From: an uncultured Clostridia bacterium
Lineage (GTDB): Bacteria > Bacillota > Clostridia > Christensenellales > Borkfalkiaceae
Assembly (NCBI GenBank): GCA_947175485.1
Contig: CAMWMZ010000010.1
Span: 1-32,951, forward strand
Direction: 5' to 3'
DNA: 32,951 bases
Below the pieces are notes generated by a model. The model was not told where the DNA came from. It worked only from the letters and a program-made list of their open reading frames with translations, and did no database searches. Of this stretch, positions 7,746 to 16,109 are shown piece after piece. How positions within the stretch are numbered: position 1 is the first letter of the stretch; each line of letters begins with the position of its first letter. Both the position numbers and the translations under genes were made by a program.

Positions 7746-8684
7746 ATGTTTAAAATCAAGTTTCTGAAGTTTAATAAAAAGAAATTGATGCACTTAATCA
7801 CTTTTCTTTTGTGCATTGCAATAATTATCGCCGCACCAACGCTTGCGGTAATTGATGGTAAGCAAGCAGCGGCTAAAAACGATTTAACAGTTTTGACAGT
7901 ATGGCAAATCGATAGCTTTGAGGGAGGAAAAGGTTCCCGGGCAAGTTATTTGCAAAGTATTGCCGATGAAAACTTCAAAAATAAAAACATTTATATAAAA
8001 GTAACGTCGCTCACTGCAGACGCGGCAAGATTAAATTTGTCTGAGGGAAATATTCCGGATATTATTTCTTATGGAGCCGGCATGCTTGGCATAGAAAATT
8101 ATCTGTGTGATAAGATACCTTATTATACATGGTGCCGCGGAGGATATTGTATATTAAGCATAAATGAAAATGCGGATTTTTCCGATTGTTCTAAAGACAA
8201 TACGATAATAAATGAAGGTACGGATAATCTATCGTCTGTAACGGCAATACTATGCGGATTAAACGGCGCAGACTTCGACAAACCTACAGGTGCATATGTT
8301 AAGCTGCTAAACGGTAAGTATAAATATCTTTTGGGTACACAGAGGGATATATTCAGATTAAAAAGCCGCGGAATGAACTTTAAAATTAAACCTGTTACCG
8401 AATTCAATGATTTATATCAAAACATATCTATAATTACGAATGATATAAAAAAATATACTCTGGCCAAAGATTTTATTAATCATTTAATGAGTTGTTACAA
8501 TAAAATTTCAAAGCTTGGTTTATTTTCTGATAATCAAAAAATATATGATGACGAACTTTCTCAAATGGAAAGCATAGAATTTACCTATAAACTTAAAACG
8601 CCTTTAAATGAAACTTTGAAAAAAGAAATTGATTTCGCAATAATAAATTGTGATGAAATAAAGCTGAAAAAACTGCTTAAATAA
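7746..8684 (+). CDS. Membrane-anchored solute-binding-like protein, function unknown
   Basis: I do not recognise a specific family. The 312-residue product has a basic N-terminus and one hydrophobic segment at about 15-35, which would export it and probably leave it anchored. The mature part begins with LTVLTVWQIDSFEGGKGSRASYLQ and has NIPDIISYGAG. These are reminiscent of the N-terminal lobe of family 1 ABC sugar-binding proteins, where TVW/TWW and PDI/PDV stretches recur. There is no lipobox cysteine, no permease or ATPase gene nearby, and the protein is shorter than the usual 400-450 residues. The C-terminal third is lysine-rich and charged. The ATG at 7746 lacks a clear ribosome binding site. 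It lies upstream of murB in the same direction, so a cell-envelope role is possible but unproven. Confidence 0.6.
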   Translation: MFKIKFLKFNKKKLMHLITFLLCIAIIIAAPTLAVIDGKQAAAKNDLTVLTVWQIDSFEGGKGSRASYLQSIADENFKNKNIYIKVTSLTADAARLNLSEGNIPDIISYGAGMLGIENYLCDKIPYYTWCRGGYCILSINENADFSDCSKDNTIINEGTDNLSSVTAILCGLNGADFDKPTGAYVKLLNGKYKYLLGTQRDIFRLKSRGMNFKIKPVTEFNDLYQNISIITNDIKKYTLAKDFINHLMSCYNKISKLGLFSDNQKIYDDELSQMESIEFTYKLKTPLNETLKKEIDFAIINCDEIKLKKLLK

Positions 8685-8727
8685 TTGTAAATAACAATAA
8701 AAAATGGTATGATATAAGAGGTATAGT

Positions 8728-9621
8728 TTGCACGCGCATAATTCAATATTAGACAAAATCAAGAAAGAAGAACAATTCCGTTTTTCAAAGCATACTACAT
8801 ATGGTTTGGGTGGTACGGCAAAAATTGCATATTTCCCTAAAAGCATAGAGGAAAGTATAGCGATATTCGATTATGTTAAAAATAATTATGAAAAATTTAC
8901 AATTTTAGGTAATGGCTCTAACATTCTTGTTTCCGATAAACCTTATGACGGAGCGGTTATAAGCACTAAGCTTTTGAATGAAATTACCTACAAATCCGGA
9001 ATTATAAGCTGTAATAGCGGCGTCACCGTAAATCAATTAATGAAATTTTGTATTTCTCACGGATTTAGCGGTCTTGAATATCTTGCCGGAATCCCGGGAA
9101 GTATTGGCGGGCTTGCTTATATGAACGGAGGTATTGGCGATAAACATATTGAATGTAACATATCGGACATTACTATTTATGACGGAAAAAATCGCAAATA
9201 TACAAATGAAGAGTGTGATTTTAGGTATAAACATAGTATTATGCGTGACATAATATGTTTTATTTTAAATATAGACCTTAAAGTTGCTGAAAGTAATTGT
9301 ATTACTGTTGAAAAAAATATTATTCAACAATTGGCTTTGAGAAACCACCAACCGATTGGTAAAAGTTGCGGATGCGTCTTTAAAAATCCAAAAGGTTGCA
9401 GCGCAGGTCAATTAATCGAGCATACCGGATTAAAGGGGCTTTCTTACGGAACAGCCGAGGTCAGCCGAGAGCATGCGAATTTTATAATTAACAAGGGATC
9501 TTCATCTGCAGACGTCTATAATCTTATACAGATAGTTAAGCGCAAGGTTTTTGAAAATTGCGGCATAATGCTTGATGAAGAAGTTATTTACATAGGAGAT
9601 TTTAATGGAACTTACAGCTGA
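8728..9621 (+). CDS. murB: UDP-N-acetylenolpyruvoylglucosamine reductase
   Basis: MurB reduces UDP-GlcNAc-enolpyruvate to UDP-MurNAc with NADPH and FAD, an early cytoplasmic step of peptidoglycan synthesis. The 297-residue product has the FAD-binding signatures NGSNILVSD (62-70) and AGIPGSIGGLAYMNGG (120-135). Its C-terminal substrate domain contains SCGCVFKNP and GQLIEHTGLKG. It is a short, type II MurB. The start is TTG at 8728, supported by AAGAGG six bases upstream; no ATG competes. The residue expected to be the proton-donating serine in the GS(V/F)FK motif is Cys216. The gene overlaps the next gene by 17 bases, so the two are probably translated together. Confidence 0.95.
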   Translation: MHAHNSILDKIKKEEQFRFSKHTTYGLGGTAKIAYFPKSIEESIAIFDYVKNNYEKFTILGNGSNILVSDKPYDGAVISTKLLNEITYKSGIISCNSGVTVNQLMKFCISHGFSGLEYLAGIPGSIGGLAYMNGGIGDKHIECNISDITIYDGKNRKYTNEECDFRYKHSIMRDIICFILNIDLKVAESNCITVEKNIIQQLALRNHQPIGKSCGCVFKNPKGCSAGQLIEHTGLKGLSYGTAEVSREHANFIINKGSSSADVYNLIQIVKRKVFENCGIMLDEEVIYIGDFNGTYS

Positions 9622-10381
9622 TTATCATACCCATACGCCGTATTCACATGGTAAAAATACAGTATTGGAAAACGCAGGCACGGCAAAAAAGCTTGGGTTA
9701 AAGGAAATCGGTATTACTGATCACGGGTTTAATCATTTGTTGTTCGGGCTGAAACGCAAAAACCTTGCGGATTTACGCTTTGAAATAGAAGAAGCGAAAA
9801 AACTTACCGGCGTGAATGTTTTAATGGGAATGGAAAGCAATCTTATTTCCGTTGACGGGGATACAGATATGAAGCAAAGCGATTTGCAATATTTCGATTT
9901 ATATTTATGCGGTATTCATGAAGTTCTGAGATATAAAACTTTTTCCGATATGCGAAATATAATGATAAAAAATTATTCAGCATATAAATTCGGAAAAAAG
10001 CCGTCGCCGAAAGTAATTGCGACAACAACGTCAGCGTATATAAATGCAATAAAAAACAATCCGATTGATATACTTACGCATATAAATTATAAGTGCTATT
10101 GCAACTTGAAAGATGTGGCTCAATGTTGTGCCGATTATGGTACTTATATAGAAATAAACACAAAAAAAAGACACGTATCTGCCGAAGAACTTAATTTAAT
10201 GGCGCAAACCGGAGTAAGATTTGTTATTGATTCCGACGCTCATTCCCAGGATAGGGTAGGTGACACAAAAATTGCGGACGAGCTTCTATCTTGCGCCTCG
10301 ATACCGCTTAATCAAATTGACAATATTGAAGGCAGATTGCCTAGTTTCAGACTTAAAGAATATAAAGCAAAGAATTTATAA
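9605..10381 (+). CDS. PHP-domain phosphoesterase
   Basis: The product (258 residues) is a stand-alone PHP metal-dependent phosphoesterase, related to histidinol phosphatase and YcdX-type enzymes. Metal-binding motifs are in order: HTHTPYSH at 8-15, DH at 39-40, a glutamate in GMESN near 77, GIHE, LTHIN and the C-terminal DSDAHS. The start ATG at 9605 follows AGGAG with six bases between, and the gene begins inside murB. No histidine biosynthesis genes are nearby, so histidinol phosphate is not the obvious substrate. In many Clostridia a PHP gene sits between murB and the rapZ-yvcK-whiA group. Substrate is unknown. Confidence 0.88.
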   Translation: MELTADYHTHTPYSHGKNTVLENAGTAKKLGLKEIGITDHGFNHLLFGLKRKNLADLRFEIEEAKKLTGVNVLMGMESNLISVDGDTDMKQSDLQYFDLYLCGIHEVLRYKTFSDMRNIMIKNYSAYKFGKKPSPKVIATTTSAYINAIKNNPIDILTHINYKCYCNLKDVAQCCADYGTYIEINTKKRHVSAEELNLMAQTGVRFVIDSDAHSQDRVGDTKIADELLSCASIPLNQIDNIEGRLPSFRLKEYKAKNL

Positions 10382-10382
10382 T

Positions 10383-11336
10383 ATGCAGAATTTTACCGGA
10401 GAAATTAAAAACGAAATAACCTCTGAGTTTGTCGGAAACCGTGAAAGTAAAAACGCAATTTTATCTGCTTTTATACGTACAAGTGGAAGCATTATTTCAC
10501 GAGACGGCTATTTTGGCTTTGAAATTGTAACTGAAAATGAAAAAACTGCTGAATTTTTTACTTCGCTTTTAGAGGATGAATACGGGCTTAAGGTTACGGT
10601 ATCGAGCGCAAATCTGGATTTAATGAACGGAAAGGACAAGCTTGCTTTTGAATGCGCAAATAAAAATACCGATGAGCTTTTAAGCGAAATCGGAATAATA
10701 AACGAAGATAACTCCGGCAAATATTTTGTTTTCGGCATTGACGAAAAATTATTAGTAAGCGACCGGTGTAAAATCGATTATATAAAAGGCGCATTTCTCG
10801 GCGGCGGGAGTTGTACGCTGCCGGATGAAAACATTTTCAGCCGAACGGGATATCACTTTGAAATCGTATTTTCGAATAAGCCTGTTGCAACAAATTTTTG
10901 CGAATTGCTTTGCAGCTTTGAAATACTTGCAAAACTCGTCGAAAGAAAAGATAAAGTTGTTGTTTATATAAAAAGCCAAGCCGTTATTTCCGATATTCTC
11001 GACGCTATCGGATGCACAAAATGCCTCAGCAAACTAAATAAAGTTGTTGAAAAGAAAGAAAAGCAAAATAACGAAAACAGAATTAATAACTGTTCTGTTT
11101 CAAATATTGATAAAACGGTAACCGCTTCAGTTAATCAGGTTCGCGCAATAGAGATTATATCTCAAACTATCGGGTTGCAGGGACTTGATAAACCTCTTTT
11201 CGATGTCGCAGAATGCCGACTGGCAGATAAAAACGCTTCCATGCAGGAGCTTGCAGACAGGCTTAAGATTTCAAAAAGTTGTTTAAATCACAGAATGAGA
11301 AAAATCAACGAGATAGCTTTATCTCTTGTTGATTGA
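10383..11336 (+). CDS. whiA: WhiA-like DNA-binding regulator
   Basis: WhiA proteins bind DNA. They control sporulation genes in actinomycetes and affect division and chromosome segregation in Firmicutes. The 317-residue product has the normal layout. Residues about 1-220 form a degenerate LAGLIDADG homing-endonuclease fold, where KGAFLGGGS (135-143) is the relic motif. A C-terminal helix-turn-helix lies around 280-312 (SMQELADRLKISKSCLNHRMRKI). The ATG at 10383 is one base after the preceding stop codon and has only a weak ribosome binding site, so translational coupling is likely. A longer reading frame starting at 10260 adds unconserved residues overlapping the PHP gene and is rejected. The usual partners rapZ and yvcK are absent from this stretch. 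Confidence 0.93.
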   Translation: MQNFTGEIKNEITSEFVGNRESKNAILSAFIRTSGSIISRDGYFGFEIVTENEKTAEFFTSLLEDEYGLKVTVSSANLDLMNGKDKLAFECANKNTDELLSEIGIINEDNSGKYFVFGIDEKLLVSDRCKIDYIKGAFLGGGSCTLPDENIFSRTGYHFEIVFSNKPVATNFCELLCSFEILAKLVERKDKVVVYIKSQAVISDILDAIGCTKCLSKLNKVVEKKEKQNNENRINNCSVSNIDKTVTASVNQVRAIEIISQTIGLQGLDKPLFDVAECRLADKNASMQELADRLKISKSCLNHRMRKINEIALSLVD

Positions 11337-11346
11337 GGAAAATATT

Positions 11347-14300
11347 ATGACAGATTTTGTACATTTGCACCTCCATACAGAATATTCTTTGTTAGACGGA
11401 GCTTGTAAAATTGATAATTTAATAGATTACTGTAAGAAAAATGCAATAGACACTGTTTGTATAACCGATCACGGTAACATGTATGGCACTTTACAACTGG
11501 CCGAAAAAGCTTTTCAAGCCGGAATAAAATACATAATAGGCTGTGAATTTTATATGACTGCGGATATGAACGACAAATCGTCGAATACCGCAGAGCATTT
11601 AATTTTACTTGCCAAAAATAAAACCGGCTATAAAAACCTTGTTCAATTGGATTCAATGGCATTTGTTGACGGGTTTTATTACAAACCGAAAATCGATTAC
11701 AAAGCTTTAAAGGAACATTCTGAAGGAGTAATTTGTTTATCCGCTTGTCTTGCGGGAGGAATTCCGCGCCGGTTGCTTGCAGGCGACTATGACGGTGCAA
11801 AAAAAATGGCCCTCGATTTGCAGAGTACATTCGGTGAAGATTTTTATATTGAAATACAGGATCACGGAATAGAGGAAGAAAAGGCGGTGCTACCGCTATT
11901 GGTTAAACTTGCAAACGATATCGGAGCTGAGTTGGTAGCCACGAACGACGTGCATTATCTGGAAAAAGACGACGCCGAGATGCAAGACGTTCTAATGTGC
12001 ATACAAATGAAAAAGCAACTCGACGACCCGAAAAGAATGAAATTTTCTACTAATGAATTTTATTTTAAAACCGGCGACGAGATGCTTGCTCTATTTCCGA
12101 ATTTCCCTCAGGCAATTGCAAATACGAGAGTTATCGCAAATAAAGTTACAGAACAAGCTTTTAATCTCGATAAAAAGGGTTATCCTATTAAGGATACAAC
12201 GTTAATTCCGGAATATACGCCTGAAGACGGATCTTCGGCAGAGCAATATCTTAGAAATTTGACGGCTGAGGGTTTGAAACGGCGTTACGGCAAGGAGCTT
12301 TCCCAAAAGGAATTAGACAGGGCGGAATATGAGCTTGGCATAATTTGCGGAATGGGTTACGCCGATTACTATCTTGTTGTATGGGATTTTATAAATTGGT
12401 CTAAAGAACAAGGTATTCCCGTAGGTCCCGGGCGCGGTTCAGGCGTTAGCTCTATTGTTGCATATTCTATAGGAATTACCGATGTAGAGCCATTGCAATA
12501 CGATCTGCTTTTTGAAAGATTTCTTAATCCGGACCGTGTTTCAATGCCAGACTTCGATATCGATTTTTGTACAGACAGACGTGAAGAAACTATAGAGTAC
12601 GTGCGCAGAAAGTATGGCGCGGAAAACGTATGCCAGATTGTAACTTTTGGAACTATGGCCGCAAAAAACTCAATAAAAGACGTCGGCAGAGTTATGAGAG
12701 TACCATATTCCGAAACGGATAAGCTAACAAAAATAATGGACGGCAAAACGTCTATAGGCGATCTCTTGGGCAGACGTATCGAAGCGGCAAAATCTAAATT
12801 TGAAAAAGAAACCGACGAAGATAAAAAGTCCGATTTAGAAAACAAATATCAAGAACTTAAAGCCGCAAGAAATAATGAGTTTTGCGAAATTTATGAAACG
12901 GACGACGTGTTGCGCAGAGTTATCGATATGGCACTGAAAATCGAAGGCATGCCGCGTCAAACGGGAATGCACGCTGCCGGCGTTGTAATTTGTCAAAAAA
13001 GAATAGCGGATAACGTTCCGCTTTCACGTAACGGCGAAGATATAACAACGCAGTTTGTTGCTAAAGAAATCGAAGCGCTTGGAATGTTAAAAATGGACTT
13101 TCTTGCGTTGGTAACTTTGACGGATATTAAAAAATGTGTTGATTATATAAAAGAAAATCACAACCGCGATATTGATTTTACTAAAATCGGTTATAAAGAC
13201 GACGGCGCTTATGCTCTTATTTCAGAAGGAGATACAGACGGGGTTTTCCAACTCGAAGCCGGCGGAATGAAAAGATTTATGAAAACCTTGCGCCCCGACA
13301 CTTTGGAAGATTTAATAGCGGGAGTTTCTTTGTACCGTCCAGGACCTATGAAGTTCATAGATTCTTTCTGTGCGCGAAAACACGGACAAGAAGCAATTGT
13401 TTATGATTGCCCGCAAGAGGAAAAGATACTAAAGGTTACTTACGGCATACCCGTTTATCAAGAACAGGTTATGCAAATTTTTCAGGATTTGGCCGGATTT
13501 TCTCTTGGCGAGGCGGATTTGGTTCGCAGAGCCATGGGAAAAAAAGATAAAAAAACTTTGATGGCTCAAAAAGAAAAATTTATTAACGGTGGTGTCAGCG
13601 ACATAAACGGAAGCACCATAGTCGGCTGTGTGCACAATGGAATAACAGCCGATATTGCTAATAAGATTTTCGGCGATATGGAAGGATTTGCTTCTTATGC
13701 TTTTAACAAATCGCATGCTGCGGCATACGCTACATTAGCGTATCAAACTGCCTGGCTGAAAAAGTATTATTGTAAAGAGTTTATTTGCGCGCTTTTGAAC
13801 AACCGTCTTAATAAAATCGATGAAATTACTAAATATGTAATTTATCTAAAAGACAGGGGCATGAAAGTTTTGCCGCCGGATATAAACAAAAGCCGTTCCG
13901 TATTCAAGGTTGAAAACGACGGCGTTCGTTTTGGTCTTTCAGCATTAAAAGGTGCCGGTCAGGCGCTGATTGATGAAATAATTAAGGAAAGGGAACAAAA
14001 CGGACTTTTCAAAGATTTCCCTGATTTTGTTTCAAGATGTATAGACGTGTTAAACTCAAGAGTTGTTGAAGGTCTAATTTTTGCCGGCGCATTCGATGAA
14101 ATGGGTGTTTATCGTTCACAGCTTGCGGAAGTTTATGACGAGTTATGTAATAGAGCAAAAGCCATAAGCAAACAAAAAAACAGCGCGCAAATGAGCCTGT
14201 TTGGTGACTTTATCGAAGAAGAAAAGCTTGAAATAGTTTATCCTGATGTTTCAGAATACGAATTAAATGAAAAACTTGCAAAAGAAAAAGAAGTTTTAGG

Positions 14301-14946
14301 CGTTTACGTAAGCGGTCACCCTTTTGAAAAATATATGAATACTATAGACGGCTGTAATTTTGATTGTTCGCTAATGGATGATTATGTCGAGGACGAAGAC
14401 GGCTCGCGAACGTACAACCGAATAAAAGACGGTATGCATATTACTATGTCTGGCATAATCGGGTCTTTTAGAAGAACTACCACTAAAAGAACGGGTGCTT
14501 TTATGGCTTTTTTAAATCTTGAAGACGTTTACGGAAGTTTAGAGTGTGTATGCTTTCCTTCTGTTTATGAAAAAGTCAAGGCTTTTATCGGAAATGACAA
14601 AATAGTAAAAATGTCCGGCAAGCTTGAAGTCGATCCGGAAAAAGGGCTGACTTGTATAGTAGATGATTTGACGGAAGTCAACGTTGCTGAAAACAAGCAA
14701 CAAAATACGGTATTAGAAAAAAAATCGATATCGCAAGAGGTACTTTGGATTAATGCTTCAAATCTTGATGAAGAAGTTTTTAACGATCTTTTAAATACTT
14801 TAACAATTTATGAAGGTCCTACGGTTTGCAAAATCGTAAGAGGAGAAAAACGATTCACGCTTACTTCAGGAGTTAACTATTGCAGAGGTCTTTTGGCTGA
14901 GTTATATGCAATTTTAGAACAAAAAGATATTAAATATGTAGAGTAA
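11347..14946 (+). CDS. dnaE: DNA polymerase III alpha subunit, DnaE type
   Basis: This is a 1199-residue replicative polymerase of the DnaE family. An N-terminal PHP domain begins HLHLHTEYSLLDG (H8, H10), keeps ITDHGNMYG and NDVHYLEKD, and so looks metal-competent. The palm shows GPGRGSGVSS and MPDFDIDF with catalytic D402 and D404; the third aspartate is probably D584 in KMDFLAL. The helix-hairpin-helix region follows. An OB fold around GIIGSFRRTTTKRTGAFMAF and a short C-terminal domain complete the chain. The ATG at 11347 is preceded by TGAGGAA, which overlaps the whiA stop codon. In Bacillota such a DnaE usually works alongside PolC; whether PolC exists here cannot be seen. Confidence 0.97.
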   Translation: MTDFVHLHLHTEYSLLDGACKIDNLIDYCKKNAIDTVCITDHGNMYGTLQLAEKAFQAGIKYIIGCEFYMTADMNDKSSNTAEHLILLAKNKTGYKNLVQLDSMAFVDGFYYKPKIDYKALKEHSEGVICLSACLAGGIPRRLLAGDYDGAKKMALDLQSTFGEDFYIEIQDHGIEEEKAVLPLLVKLANDIGAELVATNDVHYLEKDDAEMQDVLMCIQMKKQLDDPKRMKFSTNEFYFKTGDEMLALFPNFPQAIANTRVIANKVTEQAFNLDKKGYPIKDTTLIPEYTPEDGSSAEQYLRNLTAEGLKRRYGKELSQKELDRAEYELGIICGMGYADYYLVVWDFINWSKEQGIPVGPGRGSGVSSIVAYSIGITDVEPLQYDLLFERFLNPDRVSMPDFDIDFCTDRREETIEYVRRKYGAENVCQIVTFGTMAAKNSIKDVGRVMRVPYSETDKLTKIMDGKTSIGDLLGRRIEAAKSKFEKETDEDKKSDLENKYQELKAARNNEFCEIYETDDVLRRVIDMALKIEGMPRQTGMHAAGVVICQKRIADNVPLSRNGEDITTQFVAKEIEALGMLKMDFLALVTLTDIKKCVDYIKENHNRDIDFTKIGYKDDGAYALISEGDTDGVFQLEAGGMKRFMKTLRPDTLEDLIAGVSLYRPGPMKFIDSFCARKHGQEAIVYDCPQEEKILKVTYGIPVYQEQVMQIFQDLAGFSLGEADLVRRAMGKKDKKTLMAQKEKFINGGVSDINGSTIVGCVHNGITADIANKIFGDMEGFASYAFNKSHAAAYATLAYQTAWLKKYYCKEFICALLNNRLNKIDEITKYVIYLKDRGMKVLPPDINKSRSVFKVENDGVRFGLSALKGAGQALIDEIIKEREQNGLFKDFPDFVSRCIDVLNSRVVEGLIFAGAFDEMGVYRSQLAEVYDELCNRAKAISKQKNSAQMSLFGDFIEEEKLEIVYPDVSEYELNEKLAKEKEVLGVYVSGHPFEKYMNTIDGCNFDCSLMDDYVEDEDGSRTYNRIKDGMHITMSGIIGSFRRTTTKRTGAFMAFLNLEDVYGSLECVCFPSVYEKVKAFIGNDKIVKMSGKLEVDPEKGLTCIVDDLTEVNVAENKQQNTVLEKKSISQEVLWINASNLDEEVFNDLLNTLTIYEGPTVCKIVRGEKRFTLTSGVNYCRGLLAELYAILEQKDIKYVE

Positions 14947-14974
14947 TTATACATTAAAATTTTGTCAAAATTCC

Positions 14975-15003
14975 TTGTATTTTTTAATTTGTTTTGTTAT
15001 AAT
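14975..15003 (+). promoter_or_regulatory. pfkA promoter
   Basis: TTGTAT (14975-14980), 17 bases and a perfect TATAAT (14998-15003). The predicted start near 15010 gives a leader of about 78 bases. Confidence 0.7.
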
Positions 15004-15009
15004 ATTTAG

Positions 15010-15087
15010 CGAATGATGAAAATTTCCGTGCCGTTCGGGGGAGCGGGCTTTTTGCCAAGCACGGACTAAGTCCTTTCGGAGGTTTTT
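15010..15087 (+). promoter_or_regulatory. Structured pfkA leader with an 18-codon reading frame
   Basis: This GC-richer stretch lies in an AT-rich gap. TCCGTGC (15025-15031) pairs perfectly with GCACGGA (15059-15065). GGAC (15063-15066) can instead pair with GTCC (15070-15073). TCC (15071-15073) could also pair with GGA (15078-15080) of the pfkA ribosome binding site. An 18-codon frame runs from ATG 15013 to TAA 15067-15069 without a visible ribosome binding site. I do not recognise a known riboswitch class. Confidence 0.5.
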
Positions 15088-16050
15088 ATGAAGAGAATAG
15101 GCTTGCTTACGAGCGGCGGCGACGCTCCCGGTATGAATGCGTGTATTCGCGCGGTAGTCAGAACCGCTATATACTTCGGGATGGAAGTTTACGGAATCGA
15201 AAGGGGCTATCAGGGGCTCATTGATGACGATATGCTCGCTTTGGAGATGCGTTCCGTGTCCGATATAGTACAAAGAGGCGGAACTAAACTCAGAACGGCG
15301 CGTTGCCTTGAAATGCTTACTAAGGAAGGTCAGAAAAGAGCTGTAAAAACACTTGAAGCCAGAGGAATCGACGGACTTGTAGTTATAGGCGGAGACGGTT
15401 CTTTCAGGGGAGCGAAGTGCCTTTCAGAAGAATATGGAATTCCTACAATCGGTATTCCCGGTACAATTGATAATGATCTTGAATATACAGATTATACGCT
15501 TGGTTTCGATACTGCGGTAAATACTTGCATAGACGTTATAAATAAGCTTCGCGATACCATGACTTCACATGAAAGAATTTCTGTTGTTGAGGTTATGGGA
15601 AGACGTTGCGGGGATATAGCATTATATGCGGGTATTGCAAGCGGGGCTGAAATTATAGTAGTTCCCGAAGTTGTTTTTGACCTTGACGACATTGTTATGA
15701 AAATTAACCGTTCAAGAGCAAACGGCAAACATTCCAATATAGTTGTTGTTGCTGAGGGTGTTTGTACAGCGGACGAATTCGCTAAACAATTGCAGTCGGT
15801 AACCACATACTCGGTGCGCCCGACAACAATAGGTCATATTCAGCGCGGAGGGTCTCCTTCGATGGCTGACAGAATGTTGGCCGCACAGTTCGGCAATAAA
15901 GCCGTCAGGCTTTTAAACGACGGCATAGGCAACAGGGTTGTCGGCATCCGTAAGAATGAAATTATTGATATGGATATAATAGAAGCCGTAAGCATGAAAA
16001 AGAAATTCAATTACGAGCTTTATGAAACTCTTCAAATGATTTCAATGTAA
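15088..16050 (+). CDS. pfkA: ATP-dependent 6-phosphofructokinase
   Basis: The 320-residue product phosphorylates fructose-6-phosphate to fructose-1,6-bisphosphate, the committed step of glycolysis. The chain opens with GLLTSGGDAPGMN for ATP binding. GGDGS at 101-105 has Gly at 104, where pyrophosphate-dependent enzymes carry Asp. The catalytic motif PGTIDND lies at 124-130, and VMGRRCGDIA and QRGGSPS in the substrate sites. Length matches the bacterial homotetrameric type. The start ATG follows CGGAGG, which may be partly sequestered by the leader. A palindromic hairpin follows the stop codon, and then a second sugar-phosphate kinase gene. Confidence 0.97.
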   Translation: MKRIGLLTSGGDAPGMNACIRAVVRTAIYFGMEVYGIERGYQGLIDDDMLALEMRSVSDIVQRGGTKLRTARCLEMLTKEGQKRAVKTLEARGIDGLVVIGGDGSFRGAKCLSEEYGIPTIGIPGTIDNDLEYTDYTLGFDTAVNTCIDVINKLRDTMTSHERISVVEVMGRRCGDIALYAGIASGAEIIVVPEVVFDLDDIVMKINRSRANGKHSNIVVVAEGVCTADEFAKQLQSVTTYSVRPTTIGHIQRGGSPSMADRMLAAQFGNKAVRLLNDGIGNRVVGIRKNEIIDMDIIEAVSMKKKFNYELYETLQMISM

Positions 16051-16056
16051 AATAGA

Positions 16057-16080
16057 AAGCCGCTTATAAGCGGCTTTTAT
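16057..16080 (+). terminator. Hairpin between pfkA and the 1-phosphofructokinase-like gene
   Basis: AAGCCGCTTA/TAAGCGGCTT is a perfect 20-base palindrome followed by only four T. It is probably a leaky terminator that lets some transcript reach the next gene, for which I see no good promoter. Confidence 0.7.
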
Positions 16081-16109
16081 CTTGTAATCGGATTAAATAA
16101 GAGGTCAAA

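Noticed and set aside
8685-8713. TTGTAA-N17-TATGAT as a murB promoter
   Set aside because: The transcript would begin at the ribosome binding site itself, so the site could not function; murB is more likely read from upstream.
10260-10382. Extended N-terminus for WhiA
   Set aside because: The extra residues overlap the PHP gene, are unlike WhiA, and the ATG at 10383 begins the family-like MQNFTGEIKNEI.
11345-12845. Long minus-strand frames of 161 and 158 codons inside dnaE
   Set aside because: They lie antisense to conserved DnaE sequence, have no ribosome sites or recognisable motifs, and are shadows of its codon use.
14965-15273. Minus-strand 102-codon frame over the pfkA leader
   Set aside because: It mirrors the conserved start of pfkA and the structured leader, with no motif or ribosome site.
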